Positions 39,255 to 50,287 of a DNA stretch of 64,000 nucleotides are shown here, one piece after another. A program made the position numbers and the translations under genes. Origin of the DNA: Trebonia sp963811335 (GTDB lineage Bacteria; Actinomycetota; Actinomycetes; Streptosporangiales; Streptosporangiaceae); the NCBI GenBank assembly GCA_963811335.1, contig CAWERB010000032.1, positions 1 through 64,000 of the forward strand, in the 5' to 3' direction. How positions within the stretch are numbered: the stretch's first letter is position 1; each line of letters opens with the position of its first letter. The notes below the pieces were generated by a model. That model was not told the origin of the DNA. It was given only the letters and a program-made list of their open reading frames with translations, and made no database searches.

Positions 39255-39350
39255 GGGAATGCCGCATACAGCGGCATTCCCGGCCGGGTGCCAGGGGGCG
39301 GAGCCCCCTCCAATCCGGGGGGTCCAGGGGGCGTCCCCTGGAAGGAAAGG
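39255..39350 (+). repeat. Palindromic repeat cluster, copy F (variant)
   Basis: GGGAATGCCGC (39255-39265) pairs with GCGGCATTCCC (39271-39281). CCAGGGGGCGGAGCCCCCT and a variant core CCGGGGGGTCCAGGGGGCGT / CCCCTGGAAGG follow. The final GGAAGG merges into the ribosome-binding region of the next gene. Confidence 0.8.
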
Positions 39351-39359
39351 AGCACGGCC

Positions 39360-40184
39360 GTGACCGAGCGGTCCTTTACGGCCAGGAGCGCGGCGACGGG
39401 CAGGCCGTCGCCCGCTAAGCCTGGGGTTGGCTCGCTGCCCAAGCAGCCGTCCCCGGACGCGCCCCCTCCTCCCGTGCCACAGCCGGCACCGGACGGCGAC
39501 GCAGGGCGGGCCGCCGACCCGATCCGGGTGCTGATCGCGGATGATCACGCCCTCTTCCGGCGGGGCCTGGAGATGGTGCTTTCTGGAGAGGCCGGGCTTG
39601 AGCTCGTCGGCGAGGCTTCCGACGGCGCCGAGGCGGTATCGCTGGCCGGCGAGGTGGTACCCGATGTCGTGCTGATGGACATCCGGATGCCCAAGATGAC
39701 CGGCATCGAGGCGGCCCGCCAGATGAAGGAGGTCGCCCCGTCCGCCAAGATCGTGATCCTCACGATCAGCGACGAGGACGACGACCTGTTCGAGGCGATC
39801 CGCGCGGGCGCGATCGGCTACCTGCTCAAGGACATCCCGCTCGACGAGCTGGCCGACTCGGTGCGCGCCGTGCACGGCGGCCAGTCGCTCATCAACCCGT
39901 CGATGGCGGGCAAGCTGATCACTGAGTTCGCCACCCTGGCCCGCAGGGACGCCGACGAAGGGCCGGCCAAGCACGCGCCCGTGCTGAAGCTGACCGACCG
40001 CGAGATGGAGGTGCTCCGCCTGGTGGCGCGCGGCCTGAACAACCGCGACATCGCCAAGGAGCTGTTCATCTCGGAGAACACCGTGAAGAACCACGTGCGG
40101 AACATCCTGGAGAAGCTGCAGATCCATTCCCGGATGGAGGCCGTGATGATCGCGGTGCGGGAGAAGCTGATCGAGATCAGCTAG
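39360..40184 (+). CDS. NarL/LuxR-type orphan response regulator
   Basis: 274 residues from GTG 39360, with AAGGAAAGGAG eight bases upstream. A 50-residue Pro/Ala-rich extension precedes the receiver (IRVLIADDHALFRRGLEMVL, VVLMDIRMPKMTGIEA with the phosphorylated Asp). The C-terminal LuxR helix-turn-helix is LTDREMEVLRLVARGLNNRDIAKELFISENTVKNHVRNILEKL. No histidine kinase gene is adjacent. The same gene sits between hpf and secA in Streptomyces. The stop overlaps the convergent YcaQ-like gene by four bases. Confidence 0.9.
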   Translation: MTERSFTARSAATGRPSPAKPGVGSLPKQPSPDAPPPPVPQPAPDGDAGRAADPIRVLIADDHALFRRGLEMVLSGEAGLELVGEASDGAEAVSLAGEVVPDVVLMDIRMPKMTGIEAARQMKEVAPSAKIVILTISDEDDDLFEAIRAGAIGYLLKDIPLDELADSVRAVHGGQSLINPSMAGKLITEFATLARRDADEGPAKHAPVLKLTDREMEVLRLVARGLNNRDIAKELFISENTVKNHVRNILEKLQIHSRMEAVMIAVREKLIEIS

Positions 40185-41452
40185 GAGAGCGCGGCGGCGA
40201 GCGGCTGGGCGAGCAGGGAAGGCTGCACCCGTTCGGCGACCACATTCGAGCAGCCAGCCCACTGCGCGGCCTCCGTGAGCGCTCGCGCCATGGGCGCGAC
40301 GGCGGCCGGCTTCTCCAGGAAGACGTTCCTGGCGACGAGCGTTTTCCCGTCTCTTGCGGGGTCGGCCCACCCCGCGATCTGCCCTCCGGCGAGCAGCGGC
40401 ATGGTGAAGTAGCCCCGCTCGCGCTTCTCCTTGGGCACGTAGGGCTCGAACAGGTGCCGGTAGCCGAACATCCGCAGTACCCGCTTCCTGTCCCAGATCA
40501 GTGAGTCGAAGGGGGAAAGCAGCGCGGTGCGGTGCGTACCGCGTCCGCCCGCGGCCAGCCAGGCGAGCGCGGCCGGGTCGGCCCAGGCCCGGGTCGCCTG
40601 CTTCCCGCCGTGCACTGTCACGGGCACGAGCCCGGCCGCCGCCGCGGCGCCGTCGAGGCGCGCGGTGTCGCGCAGTTGCAGTCCGTACCCGTTCAGCCGC
40701 TGGTACTCCATGAAGTCCGCGTGCGTGGCGACGCCGAGCGCCCGCGAGACCGTGCCCACCAGGTGGATGAGGCACTCATCGTCCGTAGGCTCGAGTCCGA
40801 GCAGGCCTGAGGGTATAACCCGCTCAGGGAGGTCGTACACCCGCCGCCAGCCGGTGCGCCGCGCGCAGACCGCCCGTCCGGTGTCGAGCAGCCACTCGGC
40901 GGCGATCTTCACCTCCGACCAGTCCCACCACGGGCCGCCCGCCTTCGCGCCGCCGAGCTGCGTCGCGGTCAGCGGTCCCTCGTCGCGCAGCCGGCCGAGC
41001 ACCTGTTCGCAGGCCTCCTCGGAGACCTTGTGCCAGCGCTGACCGCGCGCGGCGATCGCTCGCCGCCGCCACGCGTAGTACGGCCAGTCCGCGATGGGCA
41101 GAATGCAGGCCGCGTGGGCCCAGTACTCGAACGCCGTCGGCGTCCTCGACGGCCAGTAGGCCTCCTCGACCGCCGCCCGGCCGACTGGCCCGAGGCGTGC
41201 GTACGCGACGAGCTCGTGCGACCGCGCGAGCACGGAGATGGTGTCAAGCTGCACGGCGCTGACCCGGCGCAGCACCCCGGCCACCCCGCCCCGCTTCGCC
41301 CCCGCCCCGAGGAATCCCTGTGCGTAGAGGGTGACCCGCCGCACCTCGTCCGCGCTCAGCTGAAGGTTATCCCCGGCCGGTGCCCCGGGTTCATGCAGAA
41401 CGGTAGCGGCTGTCTGTCCCACCCGAGTGACTCTAGCGGGCACCACCGACAT
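40181..41452 (-). CDS. Winged-helix DNA glycosylase of the YcaQ/AlkZ (HTH_42) family
   Basis: 423 residues. The family's start is clear: SAVQLDTISVLARSHELVAYARLG, where the QxD motif is the catalytic centre in characterised AlkZ/YcaQ enzymes. AEWLLDTGRAVCARRTGWRRVYDL and LLSPFDSLIWDRKRVLRMFGY further match. Members unhook interstrand crosslinks or remove alkylated bases. The first 40 residues are not conserved, so a later start is possible. It faces the response regulator tail-to-tail. Confidence 0.85.
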   Translation of the reverse strand: MSVVPARVTRVGQTAATVLHEPGAPAGDNLQLSADEVRRVTLYAQGFLGAGAKRGGVAGVLRRVSAVQLDTISVLARSHELVAYARLGPVGRAAVEEAYWPSRTPTAFEYWAHAACILPIADWPYYAWRRRAIAARGQRWHKVSEEACEQVLGRLRDEGPLTATQLGGAKAGGPWWDWSEVKIAAEWLLDTGRAVCARRTGWRRVYDLPERVIPSGLLGLEPTDDECLIHLVGTVSRALGVATHADFMEYQRLNGYGLQLRDTARLDGAAAAAGLVPVTVHGGKQATRAWADPAALAWLAAGGRGTHRTALLSPFDSLIWDRKRVLRMFGYRHLFEPYVPKEKRERGYFTMPLLAGGQIAGWADPARDGKTLVARNVFLEKPAAVAPMARALTEAAQWAGCSNVVAERVQPSLLAQPLAAALS

Positions 41453-41539
41453 TCAAGGCGCTGCGCCTTTCGCAGCGCCTTCCTACAGCAACCACAGGGC
41501 ATTAACAGAACCACAGTGTGGGGCGGCGCGGTTTTGGCG

Positions 41540-41652
41540 CCGTCCCACCGCAGGGGGTATGGGGGGCGCGCAGCCCCCCATGATCGGGGGGCGCAGGGGG
41601 GTCGTCCCCCCGCAGGTAGCAGCGTGCAGGGGGGTCGTCCCCCCGCGGGCAG
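41540..41652 (+). repeat. G-rich palindromic repeat, copy G (three cores)
   Basis: Starts GGGGGTATGGGGGGCGCGCA, then GCAGGGGGGTCGTCCCCCCG twice (around 41593-41612 and 41626-41645), each followed by C(A/G)GG(T/C)AGCA. Lies in the space between the YcaQ-like gene and the DUF membrane-protein gene. Confidence 0.85.
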
Positions 41653-41659
41653 CAAATAT

Positions 41660-41920
41660 CTAATACCAGTCGGTGTGCATCGCCCGGGAGAACAGCAGGA
41701 TGAAGCAGCCGATGATCGCGACGGCGGCACCGATCCAGAAGAACAGCCAGTGCGGGGAAGGGACGAACGCGATCCCGCCGATGACGAACCCGATGATGAC
41801 GACCGAGGTCCCGACCCAGGAGATGGGCCTGCCCGGGTTGTGCTCCAGGTGCGCTGCACCGTGCGCCACCGCCCCCGTGGTACCCGTGCCCGCCACGGTG
41901 CCCGATGCCTGCTCGGCCAC
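41660..41920 (-). CDS. Small two-helix membrane protein (HGxxPAAW/DUF6704-like)
   Basis: 86 residues: a short Ala/Gly/Thr-rich N-terminus, HLEHNPGRPISWVG, then two hydrophobic helices (TSVVIIGFVIGGIAFV and FFWIGAAVAIIGCFILLF). GTG 41920 has AAGGAGGAG directly upstream; ATG 41941 is a weaker alternative. This family is common in actinobacteria near trp or sec genes, with no known function. Divergent from secA. Confidence 0.7.
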   Translation of the reverse strand: MAEQASGTVAGTGTTGAVAHGAAHLEHNPGRPISWVGTSVVIIGFVIGGIAFVPSPHWLFFWIGAAVAIIGCFILLFSRAMHTDWY

Positions 41921-42107
41921 GACTCCTCCTTCAGACCCCATGCTGCCTATGCTGAGGGTGTCACGAAAATACCTCAACGTGCCGCGGGACGCGGTAGCCG
42001 GCCCCTAATCTCGCCTACGATGGCAGGTGAGGCTTGTTCAGCCCACGCGCGCAGATCCGCGCATGTCCGACAATGACCGAGTCCTGCCGCAAGGAGCACG
42101 ACGAGAA

Positions 42108-45233
<3,126 letters not shown>

Positions 45234-45360
45234 TACCCCCGTGTCGTTGCTGGCCGGGGCGGGTGCGGCGGTGTCCTGGTATCCGTCCCGGGCGGCGCGG
45301 ACCGGGATGGCGGTCACGGGCGCTTCCGCGCCGCGCGGTGACCTGGGCCGTCGGCCGCCT

Positions 45361-45430
45361 CATGATCACGGTAACTTTTGCTTCCGCGGAACTTTTGCGC
45401 CTTAGAGTGTGCGGAAGTTCCGCGATCATG
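45361..45430. repeat. Nested inverted repeat between secA and DUF6459 gene
   Basis: Outer arms CATGATCACG (45361) and CGCGATCATG (to 45430) enclose inner arms GCGGAACT (45386-45393) and AGTTCCGC (45416-45423). It lies between two converging genes and may act as a two-way terminator. Confidence 0.55.
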
Positions 45431-45495
45431 AAATCTCGTGCTGGCAGGGCTGTTGCCGGTGCCCGGCGACCTGGGTGACGAGATTCCCGGGCTGG

Positions 45496-46116
45496 TCAGG
45501 CGTTGCCGGTAGCTTCGATCGTGAGGCGGCGTGTGAGGGTATGGGCGCGTCCCCCTATTGCGGCCCAACGGGCCACGACGATCCTGACCCGTCCAGCTAA
45601 GCGGCCCTCGATATCGGTGCAGAGCCATGGCGTGGCGGGTTTGCCTCGCCATGGCTGCTGCCCCGCGGGACGCGGCCCGCTCCAGTCGGACGGCCAGCGC
45701 CCGCGCTCTCGGGCCGGACGTGACCACGATCGTCATCTCGATCACGCCAGGGTTCGGCGATGCCGTCAGCACACGCAGGATCCTCGGCCGGTGATCGCCG
45801 CAGAACAGCGGCAGGAGCCTGCGCAACTGGATGGCGCCGCGCTCGGACATCCACGGCAGCACCTGCTGCAGCGGACGCACGCCCGCGAGCGCTTCGGCAA
45901 GCAGCACCGCGAACTGGCGCGACCCCATCGTCACCGGCTCCTCGGTGAGCGACGGCGCGGCGGGTCGGCAGGCAGGTCAGGCCCGAAGCCCAGTGATGCC
46001 TCCGCACCAGAGATGCCGTCGAGCGGGGCCGAGAAGTCTGGCACAGCATGACAGCCATCGCTGCCAGATCGGGGTCGGGCAGCGAGGACGCCGCCTGGGC
46101 TTGCTGTGCGGTACAT
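45496..46116 (-). CDS. DUF6459 family protein (Rv3231c-like), frameshifted
   Basis: Three frames join into about 205 residues. The N-terminal part is disordered and runs to DLPADPPRRRS. The core reads TMGSRQFAVLLAEALAGVRPLQQVLPWMSERG, then RPRILRVLTASPNPGVIEMTIVVTSGPRARALAVRLE, and the end is PWLCTDIEGRLAGR...RRLTIEATGNA. The order 'QFA..L.EVLAGRRP..QL' then 'GVIE' then 'RALA.RLE' then 'WLCT' is typical of this family near secA. Frame breaks lie near 45940 and 45650. Function is unknown. Confidence 0.65.
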
Positions 46117-46472
46117 GGCATCACTTCTACCCGCCACCCCCGACATTCCAGTGCCTGCCCGGACGCTGACCGAATGCCAGGTGCCCGTCACGTCCGCGTC
46201 TTCAGCGGCCGCGCGGGACGTCTGACCGTAGAGCCCCTAACGAATTCCCGCCGCAGGCCCGCAACCACGAAAGACCTTCACGTCCGCGCGACCTTCCCAA
46301 TGGCACCTTTCACGCCGGCGCGAGCCCTGCCGGGTCGCTAGGCTTTGCGCGTGGCGCATGGAGACCCGCAAGCTGATGCCAGCGCCAGCTCGCACGATGT
46401 TGCCGGGGCGCCGTAGCCGGGCCAGCCAAGCCGCGGCCGCGGAAGGCCACGCGCCCGCCCGCGGCGGAGGCG
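46117..46472. other. Intergenic region upstream of the Vsr gene
   Basis: About 355 bases between divergent DUF6459 and Vsr genes. No convincing reading frame, RNA or repeat is seen; promoters for both are expected here. Confidence 0.5.
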
Positions 46473-46946
46473 GTGGAGAGCAGGTCGGCAACGGAGGCGG
46501 CAGCGAGGGGCAAGTCGTACCCGTTCACCGCCGACCCGGGCCGCGCGGCGAACATGCGAGGCAACCGGCGCGCCGACACCAAGCCGGAACTGGCGCTGCG
46601 CGCGGCGCTTTTCGCCCTGGGCTACCGCTACCGCAAGGACCTCAGGCTAGACTTGCCCGCCCGCCGGGTGCGTCCGGACATCGCGTTCACCAGCCGGCGG
46701 GTTGCCGTGTTCGTCGACGGCTGCTTCTGGCATGTCTGCCCCGAGCACGGCAGCAAGCCCAAGAGCAACGAGTGGTACTGGTCGCCCAAGCTGACAAGGA
46801 ACGTGGAAAGGGACCGTGCCGCGGACGCGGCACTCGCCCAGGCCGGCTGGACGGTGATCAGGCTCTGGGAGCACGTCCCGCTCCCCGACGCGGTGGCCGC
46901 CGTGGTCGCCGCCGTCGGCACCCCAAAGGCACTGCCGCCCCGCTAG
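46473..46946 (+). CDS. vsr: Very-short-patch-repair (Vsr-type) endonuclease
   Basis: The core MRGNRRADTKPELALRAALFALGYRYRKD, RRVRPDIAFTSRRVAVFVDGCFWHVCPEHG and GWTVIRLWEHV matches Vsr, with the catalytic Asp in RPDI and the metal/zinc residues in CFWHxCP. Vsr nicks DNA 5' of T:G mismatches formed by deamination of 5-methylcytosine. No cytosine methyltransferase gene is next to it, so it may act on methylation set by a gene elsewhere. GTG 46473 gives an N-terminal extension; ATG 46554 at the core start is also possible. Confidence 0.85.
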   Translation: MESRSATEAAARGKSYPFTADPGRAANMRGNRRADTKPELALRAALFALGYRYRKDLRLDLPARRVRPDIAFTSRRVAVFVDGCFWHVCPEHGSKPKSNEWYWSPKLTRNVERDRAADAALAQAGWTVIRLWEHVPLPDAVAAVVAAVGTPKALPPR

Positions 46947-46956
46947 CATTTCCGCC

Positions 46957-47445
46957 ATGCGCGTCTACCTGCCGTCTACGCTGCCGGAGCTGGCCGACAT
47001 CCTCGTCAAGGGCGAGATCGGCCCGGCGCCGCTGCGGGCGTTCGCCGTAACGCCGGCGTTGCGCGAGGGATACGCGAGCGGTGATGACGAGGAGCTTGAG
47101 TACGTCGCGATGCTGGCGGCGGCCAGGCGATCGCTCCGGCTGCTCGACTCTGATCAGGCCGCGCCGCGTCGACGCGTCGTGCTCGCCGCCGATATCCCCG
47201 ACAGCGAGGTCAGCTGGGTGGCCTACGACGACGAGGCCGCGGCGGTGCTCGTCAGCGCCGCCGTCCCGGTCGCGGCGCTCGCCTCGGGTCACGTCGACGA
47301 GCTTGACGCGGTGCCCGACGTGGCCGCTGCTGCCGACGCGGTCATCGCTGCCGACGCAGGCGACGACGACGCCTCCTTCGCCGTCGACTCCGCCGAGGCC
47401 CACGAGCTTGCCTGGTACGCCACCCAGGAGCTCGAGTACCTCTAG
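46957..47445 (+). CDS. Conserved hypothetical protein (DUF6912-like)
   Basis: 162 residues: MRVYLPSTLPELADILVKGEIGPAPLRAFAVTPALREGYASGDDEELEYVA at the start, then VVLAADIPDSEVSW and ELAWYATQELEYL at the end. This is a small acidic soluble protein family found in many actinobacteria near secA and pruA. It has no catalytic motif I can name. It lies 10 bases after vsr and 44 before pruA and may be cotranscribed. Confidence 0.75.
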   Translation: MRVYLPSTLPELADILVKGEIGPAPLRAFAVTPALREGYASGDDEELEYVAMLAAARRSLRLLDSDQAAPRRRVVLAADIPDSEVSWVAYDDEAAAVLVSAAVPVAALASGHVDELDAVPDVAAAADAVIAADAGDDDASFAVDSAEAHELAWYATQELEYL

Positions 47446-47489
47446 ATCGGCCGCGTTAGGGTTGGCGGTGGGCGGGGAAGGTGCCCGGT

Positions 47490-49118
47490 ATGGACGCCGT
47501 GACGCGGGTTCCCGTGCCGTACAACGAGCCGGTGAGGCAGTACCAGCCTGGCAGCGCGGATCGTGCCGCGCTCGCGGCCAAGATCAAGGAGTTGGCCGGC
47601 CAGCGGGCCGAGCTGACCATGAGTATCGGCGGCCGGGCCGTCATGGGATCGGGCGAGCGGGTGCCGGTGGTCAAGCCGCACGACTTCCGGCACGTCCTCG
47701 GCGACCTAGGCAACGCGACCGACGAGGACGTGGCGGGGGCGATCGCCGCCGCGAGCGTCGCGGCGAAAGCGTGGCGGGCGCTGCCCTTCGACGAGCGGGC
47801 CGCCGTTTTCCTCCGCGCGGCGGACCTGCTCGCGGGGCCCTGGCGCGCGACGCTGAACGCCGCGACCATCCTCGGCCAGTCGAAATCGGTGTTCCAGGCC
47901 GAGATCGACGCCGCCTGCGAGCTGATCGACTTCTGGCGGTACAACGTCGCCTTTGGCAGGCAGCTGCTCGCGGAGCAGCCGGTTTCCGCGCCCGGCGCGT
48001 GGAACCGCATGGAGTACCGGCCGCTCGAGGGGTTCGTGCTGGCGATCACGCCGTTCAACTTCACCGCGATCGCGGGGAACCTGCCGTCGGCGCCCGCGCT
48101 GCTCGGCAACGTGGTGGTGTGGAAGCCGTCGCCGACCCAGCAGCTGTCGGCCCACTACCTCATGGCACTGCTGCACGCGGCCGGCCTGCCACCCGGGGTG
48201 ATCAACCTGGTTACGGGCGACGGCCAGGCGGTCTCCCGGGTGGCGCTGTCCCATCCCGACCTCGCCGGGATTCACTTCACCGGGTCAACCGGCACCTTCC
48301 AGCACCTGTGGCGCACTGTCGGGCAGAACATCGACCGCTTCCGCGACTACCCGCGGCTGGTCGGCGAGACCGGCGGCAAGGACTTCGTGATCGTGCACCC
48401 CTCGGCCGACCCCGCCTCCATCGCGGCCACGCTCGTCCGCGGCGCCTTCGAGTACCAGGGCCAGAAATGCTCCGCCGCCTCTCGCGCCTACCTTCCCGCC
48501 TCCCTCTGGGCGGTCGTCAAGGACCAGCTCATCGCCGACACCGAGTCGATCACCTACGGTGATGTGTCCGAGGACCTGTCCCTGTTCGGCGGCGCGGTGA
48601 TCGACGCCCGCGCGGCGGACAAGCATCGCGGCGCGTTCGACCGGGCGCGGTCGCGCCCGTCGGTCTCCTTCCTGGCCGGCGGCCAGGTCAACGACGAGAC
48701 CGGCTACTTCGTCACGCCGACCCTCCTTGAGTGCGCCGACCCAGGCGACGAGGTGTTCACCACTGAGTACTTCGGCCCGATCCTCGCGGTCCACGTCTAC
48801 CACGACACGGACTACTCCGCGATGCTCGCGCAGGCCGCCGGCGCGGCACCGTACGCGCTGACCGGCTCGATCCTGGCCACCGACCGCGCCGCGATCGCGG
48901 AGGCGTCAGCGGCGCTCAGGTACAGCGCGGGCAACTTTTACGTCAACGACAAGCCAACCGGCGCGGTGGTCGGCCAGCAGCCGTTCGGCGGCGCGCGCGC
49001 CAGCGGCACCGACGACAAGGCGGGCTCGATATTCAACCTCATCCGCTGGGTGTCCGCCCGCGCGATCAAGGAGACGTTCGTCCCGCCGACCGACTACCGT
49101 TATCCCCACATGGGCTGA
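47490..49118 (+). CDS. pruA: 1-pyrroline-5-carboxylate dehydrogenase
   Basis: 542 residues, an aldehyde dehydrogenase. Motifs: TPFNFTAIAGNLPSAPALLGN, VVWKPSP, FTGSTGTF (NAD loop), LVGETGGKDFVIV (catalytic Glu), EYQGQKCSAASRAY (catalytic Cys), TTEYFGPILAVHVY and NDKPTGAVVGQQPFGGARASG. These fit the P5C dehydrogenase type. It oxidises glutamate semialdehyde to glutamate in proline breakdown, which suits the nearby glutamate dehydrogenase. ATG 47490 has GGGGAAGG upstream; GTG 47481 is also in frame. Proline dehydrogenase is not in the window. Confidence 0.95.
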   Translation: MDAVTRVPVPYNEPVRQYQPGSADRAALAAKIKELAGQRAELTMSIGGRAVMGSGERVPVVKPHDFRHVLGDLGNATDEDVAGAIAAASVAAKAWRALPFDERAAVFLRAADLLAGPWRATLNAATILGQSKSVFQAEIDAACELIDFWRYNVAFGRQLLAEQPVSAPGAWNRMEYRPLEGFVLAITPFNFTAIAGNLPSAPALLGNVVVWKPSPTQQLSAHYLMALLHAAGLPPGVINLVTGDGQAVSRVALSHPDLAGIHFTGSTGTFQHLWRTVGQNIDRFRDYPRLVGETGGKDFVIVHPSADPASIAATLVRGAFEYQGQKCSAASRAYLPASLWAVVKDQLIADTESITYGDVSEDLSLFGGAVIDARAADKHRGAFDRARSRPSVSFLAGGQVNDETGYFVTPTLLECADPGDEVFTTEYFGPILAVHVYHDTDYSAMLAQAAGAAPYALTGSILATDRAAIAEASAALRYSAGNFYVNDKPTGAVVGQQPFGGARASGTDDKAGSIFNLIRWVSARAIKETFVPPTDYRYPHMG

Positions 49119-49876
49119 TGCCTCCCGGATGGGCAGCCCTCTGTCCCCCGGGAGATAACTTGCTTCACCGGCTGGTGCTGTGGAACATCGACCTGACGCT
49201 GATTGACGTCGCGAAGGTCGCGAGGGCGGCCTACGCCGAGGCGTTCGCCGAGGTGGTCGGCCGCCCGCTGGTCCAACTGCCGCAGATAGCCGGCCAGACG
49301 GAGCCGGAGATCTTCTTCGACGCGCTCGGCCGTAACGGCGTGAGCCTGCGCGCGGACGGCGAGTCCGAACGGCTGCTCGCGCCGTTCGGCGCGGAGTACG
49401 CGACGCGGCTTGCCGCGCGCAGGGACCAGCTGACCGCGCAGGGCACCCTGCTGCCAGGGGCGGCCGAGGCGCTGGCGGCCCTGGCCGGGACCGGCGGCGT
49501 GGTCCAGTCGGTGCTCACCGGGTCGAGCCGCCCCAACGCGGCGCTCAAGCTTCGCGCCTTCGGCCTCGACCGGTACCTGGACCTGGGCATCGGCGGGTTC
49601 GTCGGCTCCGAGCCTTATCCCAAGGGCGCGCTGCTGCGCGCTACCCGCCTGCGGGCGGAGGAAAAGTACCGGGTGAGCTTCGCCGAGAAACTGACGGTTT
49701 ACATCGCGGACGCCACGCGCGACGTCGAGGCGTCCAAGATCGGCGGGGCCACGTGCGTGGGGGTGGCAAGCGGCCGGGCGTCCAGTGCCGAGCTCCGCGA
49801 GGCCGGCGCCGACCTGGTACTGCCCAGCCTCACCAGGCAGCGGGACCTCATCGATTTCATCACCGCACTAGAGTGA
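49118..49876 (+). CDS. HAD-superfamily protein with Asn in place of the nucleophile Asp
   Basis: 252 residues (start TGATG-overlapped with the pruA stop; a TTG near 49160 with GGGAG upstream is an alternative). Motif I reads LVLWNIDLTLID; the usual DxDxT nucleophile Asp is Asn (AAC), while the second Asp is kept. Motif II is SVLTGSS, and motif IV is VYIADATRDVEASK, with its two Asp. The fold resembles phosphoglycolate-phosphatase-like HADs. Loss of the nucleophile would abolish normal phosphatase chemistry. It may be an inactive partner, act on something else, or reflect a base error. Confidence 0.75.
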   Translation: MPPGWAALCPPGDNLLHRLVLWNIDLTLIDVAKVARAAYAEAFAEVVGRPLVQLPQIAGQTEPEIFFDALGRNGVSLRADGESERLLAPFGAEYATRLAARRDQLTAQGTLLPGAAEALAALAGTGGVVQSVLTGSSRPNAALKLRAFGLDRYLDLGIGGFVGSEPYPKGALLRATRLRAEEKYRVSFAEKLTVYIADATRDVEASKIGGATCVGVASGRASSAELREAGADLVLPSLTRQRDLIDFITALE

Positions 49877-50287
49877 TCCTCGTCACCACCCTTTGGGTGG
49901 TGCTGTCCGGCCGCTTCCATTCTCGGCCAGATGCAGAAGTTTCTCCTGGGGTCCCCCGTAGCAAAGCGTGCTGACCCGAGTGCCCTGACGAGTCCGGAAG
50001 TGCTCGCTTCGTGCGCTCCTGGATCTAGTCTGTAGAGAGGGAGGGCATCCGGGCGCGTCCGTCGTGCCCGTGCTTGCGATGCGACTGTGATCCGATTTCG
50101 CGGCTGCCCGTGGGAGCTGCCGGCTTCCGGGGCCGTCCGCGTGCCTGGCCCGGCGGCCGCCGTTTTGCCGCCGGGCCTGCACCCGGGGGTACAAGGGTCG
50201 TCCCCCGGGAAGGCAACAGTCGCATGCCCGCGTGCACGGTCGGCACAATGAAGTGCAGGCCAGCCATCACAAAGGAGTGAACAGGCA
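49877..50287. other. Intergenic region upstream of glutamate dehydrogenase
   Basis: About 410 bases containing palindromic repeat copy I (50178-50216) and, at 50270, AAAGGAG used by the next gene. No gene is recognised. Confidence 0.5.
50178..50216 (+). repeat. G-rich palindromic repeat, copy I (short)
   Basis: CACCCGGGGGTACAAGGGTC followed by GTCCCCCGGGAAGGCAAC: a shorter core with the usual GTCC..GGGAAG ending. Confidence 0.7.

Noticed and set aside
39237..40775. 512-codon minus-strand ORF across the response regulator
   Set aside because: Overlaps two well-supported genes and shows only low-complexity residues.
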